Assembly: GCA_003241695.1 (NCBI GenBank)
Contig: QFPN01000003.1
Coordinates: 62,001 to 126,000, forward strand
Length of the DNA stretch: 64,000 nt
Direction: 5' to 3'
Source of the DNA: Ancylobacter novellus
Lineage (GTDB): Bacteria; Pseudomonadota; Alphaproteobacteria; Rhizobiales; Methylopilaceae
Below the pieces are notes generated by a model. That model saw only the letters and a list, made by a program, of their open reading frames with translations. It did no database searches and was not told the DNA's origin. The position numbers and the translations under genes are program-made. Of this stretch, positions 9,347 to 17,229 are shown in pieces. Position 1 is the first letter of the stretch; each line of letters starts with the position of its first letter.

Positions 9347-9370
9347 CCGAAAGCTTGGACAAACCAATTG

Positions 9371-9504
9371 CGTGCTTCGAGACGCCCGCTTACGCGGGCT
9401 CCTCAGCATGAGGACCGGTTTTGCTCTCCGCCTACGGACATGCCATCCACAACATTCCTCATGCTGAGGAGCCTCGGCGAAGGCCGAGGCGTCTCGAAGC
9501 ACGC
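9371..9504. repeat. Inverted repeat pair (family 3) in the leader of the DUF423 gene
   Basis: cgtgcttcgagacgcc at 9371-9386 is the reverse complement of the segment ending at 9502, and cctcagcatgagg at 9401-9413 is matched by cctcatgctgagg at 9457-9469. Each arm has its own small inner palindrome (cgcttacgcg; cctcggcgaaggccgagg). The composite fills nearly the whole gap between the aminopeptidase and the DUF423 start at 9515. Confidence 0.75.
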
Positions 9505-9514
9505 AGTTGAGCCC

Positions 9515-9898
9515 ATGCAGTCTTCTCGCTCCTCCGTCTCCCTTCTCGCCGTCGCCGGCCTCTACGGCGCGCTCGGCGTCGCGACCGCGGCGGCGGCGGC
9601 CCACATATCCGGCGACGGGCGGCTCGGCACGGCCTCGACGTTCCTGCTGCTGAACGCCGCGGCGCTCGTCGCGCTCGCGGGCGCGGCGCGCGCCTTCGGC
9701 GCCGGCGTCTCGATCCTTCTTCCGGCCTGGGGGATCGCGCTCGGGACGCTTCTGTTCTGCGGCGACCTGATCATCCGGGTCGCCTATGGCGGCAGCCCGC
9801 TTCCGGTCGCGGCCCCGACCGGCGGCACGATCCTGATCCTGAGCTGGCTCGCGCTCTCCGTCGGCGCCATGGTCGGCGGCCTCGGACGCTCCGGCTGA
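9515..9898 (+). CDS. DUF423 family membrane protein
   Basis: A 127-residue integral membrane protein with four predicted helices: residues about 8-30 (VSLLAVAGLYGALGVATAAAA), 40-62, 65-88 (ILLPAWGIALGTLLFCGDLI) and 100-124. The GTLLFCGDL and GG(T/S)ILILSWL segments are typical of DUF423 (YgdD-like) proteins, whose function is not established. The start is ATG at 9515, just after a palindromic repeat; the longer open frame upstream only translates the repeat. It is followed after 11 bases by gamma-glutamyltransferase, so the two may be co-transcribed. Confidence 0.82.
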   Translation: MQSSRSSVSLLAVAGLYGALGVATAAAAAHISGDGRLGTASTFLLLNAAALVALAGAARAFGAGVSILLPAWGIALGTLLFCGDLIIRVAYGGSPLPVAAPTGGTILILSWLALSVGAMVGGLGRSG

Positions 9899-9909
9899 AG
9901 GACCACGTC

Positions 9910-11499
9910 ATGGCGCGAGACCTGTTCCGCCCCGGCCGCAGCGAGGCCTTCGCGTCCGAGGCGATGATCGCGACGTCGCACCCGCTGTCGACGGCGACGG
10001 GCCTCGCGGTGCTGCGCGAGGGCGGCAACGCCGTCGACGCGGCGATCGCCGCCGTCGCGACGCAATGCGTGGTCGAGCCGCAGATGACCGGGATCGGCGG
10101 CGACTGCTTCGCGCTCTATGCGCCGGCCGGCGGCGAGGTGATCGCGCTGAACGGCAGCGGCCGCGCGCCGGCGGCGGCCTCGGTCGAAGCGCTCAGAGCA
10201 GCCGGCCTCACCGAAATCCCGCAGACCAGCGCCCATGCCGTCACCATCCCCGGCGCGATTGCGGCCTGGACGCTGCTTCACCAGGACTACGGGACGCTGC
10301 CGCTGGAACGGCTGTTCCGCGACGCGATCGGCTACGCCGAAAACGGCTACCCCGTCACCCAGCGCGTCGCCCTCGACTGGACGGCGGCGGCGAGCCTGCT
10401 TTCGGCCGACGAGCACGCCAGAGCGGTCTTCCTGCCCGGCGGCCATGCGCCGCGCGAGGGCGACCGCCACGCCCAGCCAGCGCTCGGGAAGACTCTGCGG
10501 GCGATTGCGAAGGACGGCGCGGAGGCCTTCTACCGGGGCGCGGCCGCCGAGGCGATGGTCGCGCGGCTGAAGGCGCTCGGCGGCCTCCACACGCTCGACG
10601 ACTTCGCCTCGGGAGAAACGGCGGCTCATTACGTGGCGCCGATCTCCACCCGTTATCGCGGCTACGACGTCTACGAGTGTCCGCCCAACGGCCAGGGCGT
10701 CGCGGCGCTGATGATCCTCAACATTCTCGGCGGCTTCGACCTCGGCGAGGGACTTCCGCTCGCCGACCGCCTCCACCTGCACGCGGAGGCGACCAAGCTC
10801 GCCTACCATCACCGCGACATGCTGGTCGGCGACCCCGACCATCTGCCGCGCCCCGTCGAGACGCTGCTGTCCGACGAGGCTGCGGCCGCGCTCCGCTCAC
10901 GCGTGAGACGCGACGAGGCGGGCCGGCCCGCGCTGTGGGACGAGCCCGAGCACGCCGACACGGTCTATCTCTGCGTCGTAGACCGCGACGGGAACGCGAT
11001 CTCGTTCATCAACTCGATCTTCCATTCCTTCGGTTCGACGCGGCTCGAGCCCAAGACAGGCGTGCTGCTGCACAGCCGAGGCTTTTCGTTCCGCCTGATC
11101 GACGGCCATCCCAACGCCATCCGCGGCGGCAAGCGGCCGATGCACACCATCATTCCGGGCATGCTGCGCAAGGACGTCCGCACCGTCATGCCGTTCGGCG
11201 TCATGGGCGGGCATTACCAGGCGGCGGGACAGGCGGCCTTCCTGTCCGGCGTTCTGGACCGCGGCCTCGACCTTCAGTCCGCGATCGACGCGCCACGCAG
11301 CTTCGCTTTCGACGGCGTCCTAGACGTCGAGCCGACCGTCGACGCGGCGACGCTCGAACGGCTGACGGCGCTCGGCCATAGGGTCACGATCGCCGACAAG
11401 CCGATCGGCGGCGCGCAGGCGATCTGGATCGACCGCGAGCGCGGACTGCTGCGCGGCGGGTCCGACCCGCGCAAGGACGGAATGGCGCTGGGATTCTGA
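9910..11499 (+). CDS. Gamma-glutamyltransferase family protein
   Basis: A 529-residue Ntn-hydrolase made as one chain that self-cleaves before a threonine. The likely nucleophile is Thr351 in EHADTVYLCVVDRDGNAISF. The substrate-loop region GGKRPMHTIIPGML and PFGVMGGHYQAAGQ match the small subunit of gamma-glutamyltransferase/cephalosporin acylase-like members. The N-terminal MIATSHPLSTATGLAVLREG and MTGIGGDCFALY match the large subunit. No signal peptide is evident, so unlike E. coli GGT it may be cytoplasmic and act on glutathione-like or other gamma-glutamyl amides. The ATG at 9910 has AAGGA ten bases upstream. The true substrate is uncertain. Confidence 0.9.
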   Translation: MARDLFRPGRSEAFASEAMIATSHPLSTATGLAVLREGGNAVDAAIAAVATQCVVEPQMTGIGGDCFALYAPAGGEVIALNGSGRAPAAASVEALRAAGLTEIPQTSAHAVTIPGAIAAWTLLHQDYGTLPLERLFRDAIGYAENGYPVTQRVALDWTAAASLLSADEHARAVFLPGGHAPREGDRHAQPALGKTLRAIAKDGAEAFYRGAAAEAMVARLKALGGLHTLDDFASGETAAHYVAPISTRYRGYDVYECPPNGQGVAALMILNILGGFDLGEGLPLADRLHLHAEATKLAYHHRDMLVGDPDHLPRPVETLLSDEAAAALRSRVRRDEAGRPALWDEPEHADTVYLCVVDRDGNAISFINSIFHSFGSTRLEPKTGVLLHSRGFSFRLIDGHPNAIRGGKRPMHTIIPGMLRKDVRTVMPFGVMGGHYQAAGQAAFLSGVLDRGLDLQSAIDAPRSFAFDGVLDVEPTVDAATLERLTALGHRVTIADKPIGGAQAIWIDRERGLLRGGSDPRKDGMALGF

Positions 11500-11571
11500 G
11501 ACGAGACCGTCGTCCCGGACGGGCGGCGAAGCCGCGCCGAGCCGGTATCGTCCTCCGGAAAGGGCGATGGT

Positions 11572-12864
11572 TCAGCCAGCGTCTCTTCCGGATGGCGGCT
11601 GCTCGTCCTTCAGCATGAGGCACAGCAGCAGCGCCGGCGCTCCGGACAGAAACGTCAGGAAGAAATAGACCGGATAGCCCGTCGCCCCGGCCACGAAGCC
11701 GGAGCCGCCGGCGAGCAGATGGCCCGGCAAGGCGTAGATCGAGCTCAGCACGGCGTAGCGGGTCGCGGAGAATTCGGACGCCGCGAGCTTCGACATGAAG
11801 GCGATGAGCGCGGTGCCCGCGATCGACGACGCCACGTTGTCGAAGCCGATGGTCGCCGTGAGCCAGACGATGCTGTGCCCGGCCTGCGCAAGCGCGCCGT
11901 AGAACAGGTTGGTGGCGGCCGAGGCCACGATTCCGATCACGAGCACCGTCTTCAGCCGCATCTTCGTCAGCATGAAGCCGCCGACGAAAGCGCCGAAGAT
12001 CGACAGCACGATGCCGAACACCTTGGTGACGTTGGCGATTTCCTTGTTGGTGAAGCCGAGGTCCTTGTAGAGCGGCGCCGACATGACGTTGGCGAGCTGG
12101 TCGGGCATCCGGTAGAGGCCGATCATCAGCAGCGCGACCAGCGGGGTCGCGGTGACGAGGCCCACAAGGTCCATCACGGGCGCCCTGAGCGCATCGCGGG
12201 GCGCGCGCGGCTCGACGGGTTCGAAATCGCGGGCGGTCCGTGGGACGAAGAACACGGTCACGGCCGCGACGCCGATCATGATCGCGGCCATGACCGCGTA
12301 GGAGCTGTTCCAGCCGAAGTCCTGCGCGAGATAGAGCGCGCCCGCGCCGGCCGTGAGCAAAGCGAGCCGGTAGCCGAGCTGGTAGGCGGCGACGAGCAGC
12401 CCCTGCTCCTCCGTGCCCGCGACCTCGACGCGCCAGCCGTCGACGGCGGCGTCCTGCGTGGCCGACGCCGCAGCGGTCAGGAAGCAGGCGGCGGCGACGA
12501 GCGGCAGGCTGACGGCCGGATCGCCGAGCGCCATGAGGCCGAGGCCGAGCGCCACGCCGCATTGGGCGAGGAGAATCCAGGCGCGGCGGCGTCCGAGCAG
12601 GCGCCCCAGAATCCCGAGCCCGTAGGAATCCATGAAGGGCGCGATCAGGAACTTCAGGCTGTAGGCGATGCTCGCCCAGGAGAGGAGCCCGATGAGCTCC
12701 AGGCTGACGCCCGCCTCCCGCAGGCGGAACGCGAAAGTGCCGAGCACGAGCAGCAGCGGCAGTCCCGACGCGTAGCCCAGCGCGCCGCTCGCGAGCCGCC
12801 GGACCGTGATCGGCGCGGAAGCTGCGGCTTCGGTTTCGGTTTCGGACTGCGGCGTTCCGACCAT
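11572..12864 (-). CDS. ampG: AmpG-like MFS permease (muropeptide transporter family)
   Basis: A 430-residue major facilitator protein with twelve hydrophobic segments. The N-terminus LASGALGYASGLPLLLVLGTFAFRLREAGVSLE, the WASIAYSLKFLIAPFMDSYG region and the ATQDAAVDGWRVEV motif are characteristic of AmpG and the related AT-1-type carriers. AmpG imports anhydromuropeptides (GlcNAc-anhMurNAc peptides) from the periplasm for cell-wall recycling, a step that also feeds beta-lactamase induction. No ampD, nagZ or ampR lies beside it here. The ATG at 12864 is well placed, and the gene is divergent from the metallo-hydrolase. Confidence 0.85.
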   Translation of the reverse strand: MVGTPQSETETEAAASAPITVRRLASGALGYASGLPLLLVLGTFAFRLREAGVSLELIGLLSWASIAYSLKFLIAPFMDSYGLGILGRLLGRRRAWILLAQCGVALGLGLMALGDPAVSLPLVAAACFLTAAASATQDAAVDGWRVEVAGTEEQGLLVAAYQLGYRLALLTAGAGALYLAQDFGWNSSYAVMAAIMIGVAAVTVFFVPRTARDFEPVEPRAPRDALRAPVMDLVGLVTATPLVALLMIGLYRMPDQLANVMSAPLYKDLGFTNKEIANVTKVFGIVLSIFGAFVGGFMLTKMRLKTVLVIGIVASAATNLFYGALAQAGHSIVWLTATIGFDNVASSIAGTALIAFMSKLAASEFSATRYAVLSSIYALPGHLLAGGSGFVAGATGYPVYFFLTFLSGAPALLLCLMLKDEQPPSGRDAG

Positions 12865-12979
12865 CGGGATCCTCGCTTCCGGCGCCCGCGAAACTCAGGC
12901 TGTCGCTTGATCTGCTTGGCGGATTCGTCGCCGGAACGCCACCCCGCCGAGGCGGCGCCGGAGATGTTGCGCCGGCGCA

Positions 12980-13005
12980 GCGGCGTCACGGAAGAGTGAC
13001 GCCGC
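12980..13005. promoter_or_regulatory. Perfect 10-bp inverted repeat in the ampG / metallo-hydrolase divergent region
   Basis: GCGGCGTCAC at 12980-12989 and GTGACGCCGC at 12996-13005 form a perfect inverted repeat with a six-base spacer, within the 209-bp gap between two divergent genes. There is no T tract, so an operator or transcript hairpin is more likely than a terminator. The rest of this gap shows nothing I can name. Confidence 0.4.
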
Positions 13006-13073
13006 GAGCCGGTCGGCCGGTTGCCTGCGGCATGCCGCCTGACCTACTTGGCAGGCACGCTGGAGGCGACGAA

Positions 13074-14048
13074 ATGACGATCGTGTCGCGCAGAACCATT
13101 CTCGCGGGCGCAGGCGCGGCCGCATCGCTGCCGTTCGCGGCGGGCGGGGCCGAGGCCGTCGCGCCCGCGGCCGGCCGCCAGTCGCCCGGCGTCTATCGCT
13201 ACAAGGTCGGCGCCTTCGAGGTGACGGCGCTCACCGACGGCGTCGCCCGACGGCCGCTCGACGCGGGCTTCGTCCGCAACGCGCGGATCGAGGACGTCCG
13301 GCAGGCGCTCGACGACGCCTTCATAGACCGCGACGCCCTGCCCATCACCTTCACGGCCCTCATCGTGAACACCGGCAGCCGCCTCGTGCTGATCGACGCG
13401 GGAACCGGCGGGCGGATGGCGCCGACCGCGGGGCAGCTCTACGAAAATCTCTCCGCCGCCGGGCTCGATCCCAAGGCGGTCGACACCGCTTTGATCTCGC
13501 ATTTCCATCCCGACCATATCGGCGGGCTCCGCCTCAAGGACGGCTCGCTCGCCTTCCCCAACGCCGAAGTCGTCGTTCCGGAGGCCGAATGGGCCTTTTG
13601 GACGGACGAAGCCGCCATGAGCCGCGCTCCGGAAGGGCTCGCCAACACGTTCAAGCTCGTGCGCAAGATCTTCGATCCGATGGCCAAGGACGTCCGGCTG
13701 TTCAAGGGCGAGACCGAGCCCGTGCCTGGGATCCTCGCCATTCCCGCCCCAGGCCACACGCCGGGACACACGGCCTTCCGGATCGCATCGGAGGGCAAAC
13801 AGCTTCTGGTGTGGTCGGACACCACCAACCACCCGGCTCTCTTCGTCCGCCATCCGGAATGGCACGCCGTCTTCGACATGGACCCGGAGGCCGCGGAGAT
13901 GACCCGCAAGCGCATGCTCGACATGGCGTCGACCGACCGGCTTCTCGTCGCGGGCTATCACTTCCCCTTCCCTGCGGTCGGCAACATCGCTCAGCGCAGC
14001 GTGCGCGAATACGCCTTCGTGCCGGCGCAATGGAACCCCGCAATCTGA
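13074..14048 (+). CDS. MBL-fold metallo-hydrolase with Tat signal
   Basis: A 324-residue protein. The N-terminus SRRTILAGAGAAASLPFAAG is a twin-arginine signal, so the folded enzyme is probably exported to the periplasm. The metallo-beta-lactamase fold follows, with the binuclear metal motif HFHPDH at residues about 143-148, a downstream histidine in PAPGHTPGHT, a metal-bridging Asp in WSDTTNHPA, and a final His in VAGYHFPFP. It resembles quorum-quenching lactonase-like or general MBL hydrolases; the substrate is unknown. The ATG at 13074 has GGAGG seven bases upstream. The open frame continues upstream but without conserved content. Confidence 0.87.
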   Translation: MTIVSRRTILAGAGAAASLPFAAGGAEAVAPAAGRQSPGVYRYKVGAFEVTALTDGVARRPLDAGFVRNARIEDVRQALDDAFIDRDALPITFTALIVNTGSRLVLIDAGTGGRMAPTAGQLYENLSAAGLDPKAVDTALISHFHPDHIGGLRLKDGSLAFPNAEVVVPEAEWAFWTDEAAMSRAPEGLANTFKLVRKIFDPMAKDVRLFKGETEPVPGILAIPAPGHTPGHTAFRIASEGKQLLVWSDTTNHPALFVRHPEWHAVFDMDPEAAEMTRKRMLDMASTDRLLVAGYHFPFPAVGNIAQRSVREYAFVPAQWNPAI

Positions 14049-14145
14049 AGGCTTTCCGCTTAGGGGCATGGACGGACCTCCGCGCTCGCGTGTAAAGCAC
14101 GGTCGCCGTCCGTCCCGACGGTCCCACGAAGCGTCCCGAAAGCGC

Positions 14146-14925
14146 ATGATCGATCGCAAGCGGCAACCCCGGATCGCGTTTCTGGCGAGCGCGGCGGACG
14201 ACGCCCGCGCCGCGCGCGAAACGCTCGTCGCGCGCTACGGCGACGCGGCCGTCGCCGAGGCCGACGTGGTCGTGGCCCTCGGCGGCGACGGCATGATGCT
14301 GCAGACCCTGCATGAGACGATGGGACTGCGGACGCCGATCTACGGCATGAACCGCGGCTCGGTCGGCTTTCTGATGAACGAATATTCCGAGGAGGGGCTG
14401 CTCGAGCGCGTCGCCGCGGCCGGCGCGACCGTGATCCATCCGCTCACCATGCGCGCCCGCGACCGCGAGGGGCGCATCCATGTGTCGAAGGCGATCAACG
14501 AGGTGCAGCTCTGGCGGCAGACCTACCAGGCCGCCAAGCTGCGCATCGAGGTCGACGGCACCGTCCGGTTGGCGGAGCTCACCTGCGACGGCGTTCTGGT
14601 CGCCACGCCGACCGGCTCGACCGCGTACAACCTGTCGGCCCACGGCCCCCTGCTTCCGCTCGCGAGCCCGCTCCTCGCGATGACGCCGATCTCGCCCTTC
14701 CGGCCTCGCCGCTGGCGGGGCGCCCTCATTCCCGACCGGGCGGCGGTGGCGATCGAGGTGCTAGAGCACGAGAAGCGTCCCGTGGCGGCGGTCGCCGACA
14801 ACACCGAGTTCCGCGACATCCGCCGCGTCGAGGTCGCGCTCGACCGGAAGACCGATCTCGTGATGCTCCACGATCCCGGCCACGGCCTCGACGAGCGCAT
14901 TCTCGCGGAGCAGTTCGGCTGGTGA
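14146..14925 (+). CDS. nadK: NAD kinase
   Basis: A 259-residue NAD kinase phosphorylating NAD to NADP. It shows the catalytic VALGGDGMML (GGDG at about 46-49), YGMNRGSVGFLMNEY, KAINEV near residue 113 (the NE/D motif), and the glycine-rich TCDGVLVATPTGSTAYNLSAHGP substrate loop. Length fits the short alphaproteobacterial type. The start is ATG at 14146 (MIDRKRQPRIAFLAS); the upstream open frame has no conserved residues. It lies about 100 bp after the metallo-hydrolase on the same strand. Confidence 0.95.
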   Translation: MIDRKRQPRIAFLASAADDARAARETLVARYGDAAVAEADVVVALGGDGMMLQTLHETMGLRTPIYGMNRGSVGFLMNEYSEEGLLERVAAAGATVIHPLTMRARDREGRIHVSKAINEVQLWRQTYQAAKLRIEVDGTVRLAELTCDGVLVATPTGSTAYNLSAHGPLLPLASPLLAMTPISPFRPRRWRGALIPDRAAVAIEVLEHEKRPVAAVADNTEFRDIRRVEVALDRKTDLVMLHDPGHGLDERILAEQFGW

Positions 14926-14991
14926 GGCGCGAAACGCCGCGTTAAGGACGATTTGCGACACTCGGGTCCGCTCGTTTCAGTGCGGCCCAAG

Positions 14992-15534
14992 ATGATCCGC
15001 GTCGACTTCACCAAGCTTCGCATTCTCGTGGTGGACGATAACGCGCATATGCGCCGGATCGTCCGCACGCTGCTGCACGGCTTCGGCGCGCGCGAAGTCT
15101 ACGAAGCCGAAGACGGCGCCGCCGGGCTCGAGCTTTTCACGTCGCATCTGCCCGACATCCTCATCGTCGACTGGTCGATGCCGATCTTCGACGGGATCGA
15201 GCTCGCCTCGATGATCCGGCGCCCCGAAAGCGGCGTGAACCCTTACGTCCCGATCATCATGCTGACCGGACATTCCGAGCGCAGCCGCGTGCTCCGAGCG
15301 CGCGACGCCGGCGTGACCGAGTTCCTGTGCAAGCCGATTTCGGCCAAGGCGCTGCACCAGCGCGTGCTGAACTGCGTGCTGAATCCGCGCCCCTTCGTGA
15401 AGACGAAGGACTATTTCGGACCCGACCGCCGCCGCAACGTTTCGACCGCCTACACCGGTCCCGAACGGCGCGTGAACGAAGCGAAGCTCATCGAACCGTT
15501 CGGCGACCGGCCGCGCGAAACCGTCAATTCGTGA
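14992..15534 (+). CDS. CheY-like response regulator with GPDRRR tail
   Basis: A 180-residue protein with a single receiver domain. Phosphoacceptor Asp is about residue 60 (ILIVDWSMP), the acidic pair is VVDD at 13-16, Thr is in MLTGHSE and Lys in FLCKPI. The C-terminal 45 residues carry two copies of a short motif (YFGPDRRR and YTGPERR), seen in many alphaproteobacterial stand-alone receivers; there is no DNA-binding or enzymatic output domain. It is followed after 19 bases by an Hpt-domain protein, so the two probably form a phosphorelay with a histidine kinase encoded elsewhere. The start is ATG 14992; ATG 14953 is an alternative. Confidence 0.88.
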   Translation: MIRVDFTKLRILVVDDNAHMRRIVRTLLHGFGAREVYEAEDGAAGLELFTSHLPDILIVDWSMPIFDGIELASMIRRPESGVNPYVPIIMLTGHSERSRVLRARDAGVTEFLCKPISAKALHQRVLNCVLNPRPFVKTKDYFGPDRRRNVSTAYTGPERRVNEAKLIEPFGDRPRETVNS

Positions 15535-15553
15535 CAGGCCAGGACCAGCAAGC

Positions 15554-16084
15554 ATGGCCGAAGATTTCCTCTCCGACGTCGCCACCGAAACCTACGCCGA
15601 CCACGTCATCCTGCGTCCGCCCAACCGGCTGAAGGCGCGCGTGGCGAAGCGCGTCGACCCCTTGGTCCGCCAGATCGACCCCGTGCGGCGCGCCGAACAG
15701 GCGCTCAGCCTGCTCGAGAACGAATTCGACAACTGGATGGCGCTCGAGGTCGATCGCCTCGAGGAAGCAAGAGCCGTTCTGTCGACCCATTCGGGCGCGG
15801 CGGAACTCGCCGAACTCTACCGGTCCTGCCACGACATCCGCGGCCAGGCGGCGACGCTCGGCTTTCCGTTGGCCGGCGAGATCGCGGACGGACTTTGCGA
15901 TCTGATAGACGCGCTCGACGGCGAAGCGCCCCCGCAGGCTCTCATCGACCGCCACGTCGAGGCGATCCGCGCCATCGTCCGCGAAGACGTGCACGGCCGC
16001 GACCACCCGCTCGGAGAAGCGCTCGTCGAGCATCTGAAGGGACTGCGCCTGCGGATCAGGCCGGCCGGCGACGAAGACCGCTGA
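15554..16084 (+). CDS. Hpt-domain phosphotransfer protein
   Basis: A 176-residue helical protein with an Hpt motif LYRSCHDIRGQAATLGFPLA; the phosphorylatable histidine would be about residue 93. The motif sits in a four-helix bundle spanning roughly residues 55-150. It probably shuttles phosphate between a hybrid kinase and the preceding receiver protein (19 bases upstream, same strand). No kinase domain is present. The ATG at 15554 follows a short gap containing AGGACCAGCA, a fair ribosome-binding site. The target is unknown. Confidence 0.82.
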   Translation: MAEDFLSDVATETYADHVILRPPNRLKARVAKRVDPLVRQIDPVRRAEQALSLLENEFDNWMALEVDRLEEARAVLSTHSGAAELAELYRSCHDIRGQAATLGFPLAGEIADGLCDLIDALDGEAPPQALIDRHVEAIRAIVREDVHGRDHPLGEALVEHLKGLRLRIRPAGDEDR

Positions 16085-16089
16085 GCCGA

Positions 16090-17229
16090 TCAGGCGGCCG
16101 CCGCGACCCGCTCGTCCACGTCGCGAAGGGCGCGGCGGGCCTCCTCGCGAGCGGCCTCGGCGGCGAAACGGCGCAGCGTCGCCCTGAGCGAGACGACGTC
16201 GGCTTCCGAGCCCTCGCAGGCGGTGAGCGCCCGTTCGACCATGCGTCGCGACAGGGTCGCGGCGTCGCGATCGGCGAAGCCCGCCTCGCGCCCCGCCGCG
16301 AGCGCCGCCCGGAAGACCGGCAGCGCCGTTCTCGGAAAGCCTGCCCGCATATAGAGCGCCTCGAAGCCGCGGCCTTCGAAGTCCTGCACGAATCCGGCGA
16401 CGCGCGCGGGCTCCTGGCCCGAGAGCGCCGAAAGCGCCGCCTCGAACAGCCCGACGTCGCCGCTCAGCATCGCGCGCAGCGCGAGGCCGGGGCGGAACAG
16501 GCCGGCGCCGGCGAGATGCAGCACGAAAGCGCGCGCGTCCGGGATCGCGCGCGCGATCGTCACGTGTCCCCGCTCGCAGGCTTCCTCGGCGGCGCGGCGG
16601 GCGCGGTCGACGCCAAGCCAGCCGCAGCCCGCGACGAAAGCCTGGAGCGTCTCGGCGACGGAGCGCATCAGGATCTCGCGGATTTCCGGGCCGATGTCGC
16701 CGCGCGAGATCAACGCGTCGCGCGTCGCGCCGTCGCCGCCGTGGCGTACGGCGATCCGGGCCGCCGCCGCGCGAGTGAGATGCGCGCCGGCATTGCGCGC
16801 GAGACGCTCGCAGGCGCGGGCGTCCGCGACCTCGGCGATGGCGGCGGCGAGCGGACCCGAAACCGTCCGCCGGCCCGCGACCGCAGCCTGCGCCCTCGGT
16901 CCGCCGAGCGCGACGACGTCGACCAGTTCGAGGTCGCTCAGCACGGGAGAGCGCGACAGGATCGGGTCGGCGACGTCCGGGATGTCCTGGGCGAGCGACA
17001 GCACGATGGCGTGCGGGGCGCGGGGCGAAGAGGCGAAGGCGTCGGCGAGCGCGCTGCGCACCGCAATGTGCTCGTCGTCGAGCGCGCAGGTGAGCGCCGT
17101 CTCGACGCTGTCGCGCACATGGGGGTCCAGCTCATCGTGGAGATAGGACCGGGCGAGCGCGCCCGCCGCCTCGGCCCGCATATGAGCCGGCGCGGTCGCG
17201 GCCCAGTCGAGATAGCGCTCGACGATCAA
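16090..17229 (-). CDS. DUF2336 family protein
   Basis: A 379-residue, almost entirely helical protein with HEAT-like repeats. The DUF2336 core includes LSLAQDIPDVADPILSRSPVLSDLELVDVV and LISRGDIGPEIREIL. DUF2336 proteins are alphaproteobacterial and of unknown function, although they often occur near regulators. The start is TTG at 17229 (giving MIVERYLDW), which overlaps the TGA of the upstream transglycosylase gene as TTGA. The long frame further upstream is antisense to nothing real and simply reads inside that gene. It is tail to tail with the Hpt gene, five bases apart. Confidence 0.82.
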   Translation of the reverse strand: MIVERYLDWAATAPAHMRAEAAGALARSYLHDELDPHVRDSVETALTCALDDEHIAVRSALADAFASSPRAPHAIVLSLAQDIPDVADPILSRSPVLSDLELVDVVALGGPRAQAAVAGRRTVSGPLAAAIAEVADARACERLARNAGAHLTRAAAARIAVRHGGDGATRDALISRGDIGPEIREILMRSVAETLQAFVAGCGWLGVDRARRAAEEACERGHVTIARAIPDARAFVLHLAGAGLFRPGLALRAMLSGDVGLFEAALSALSGQEPARVAGFVQDFEGRGFEALYMRAGFPRTALPVFRAALAAGREAGFADRDAATLSRRMVERALTACEGSEADVVSLRATLRRFAAEAAREEARRALRDVDERVAAAA

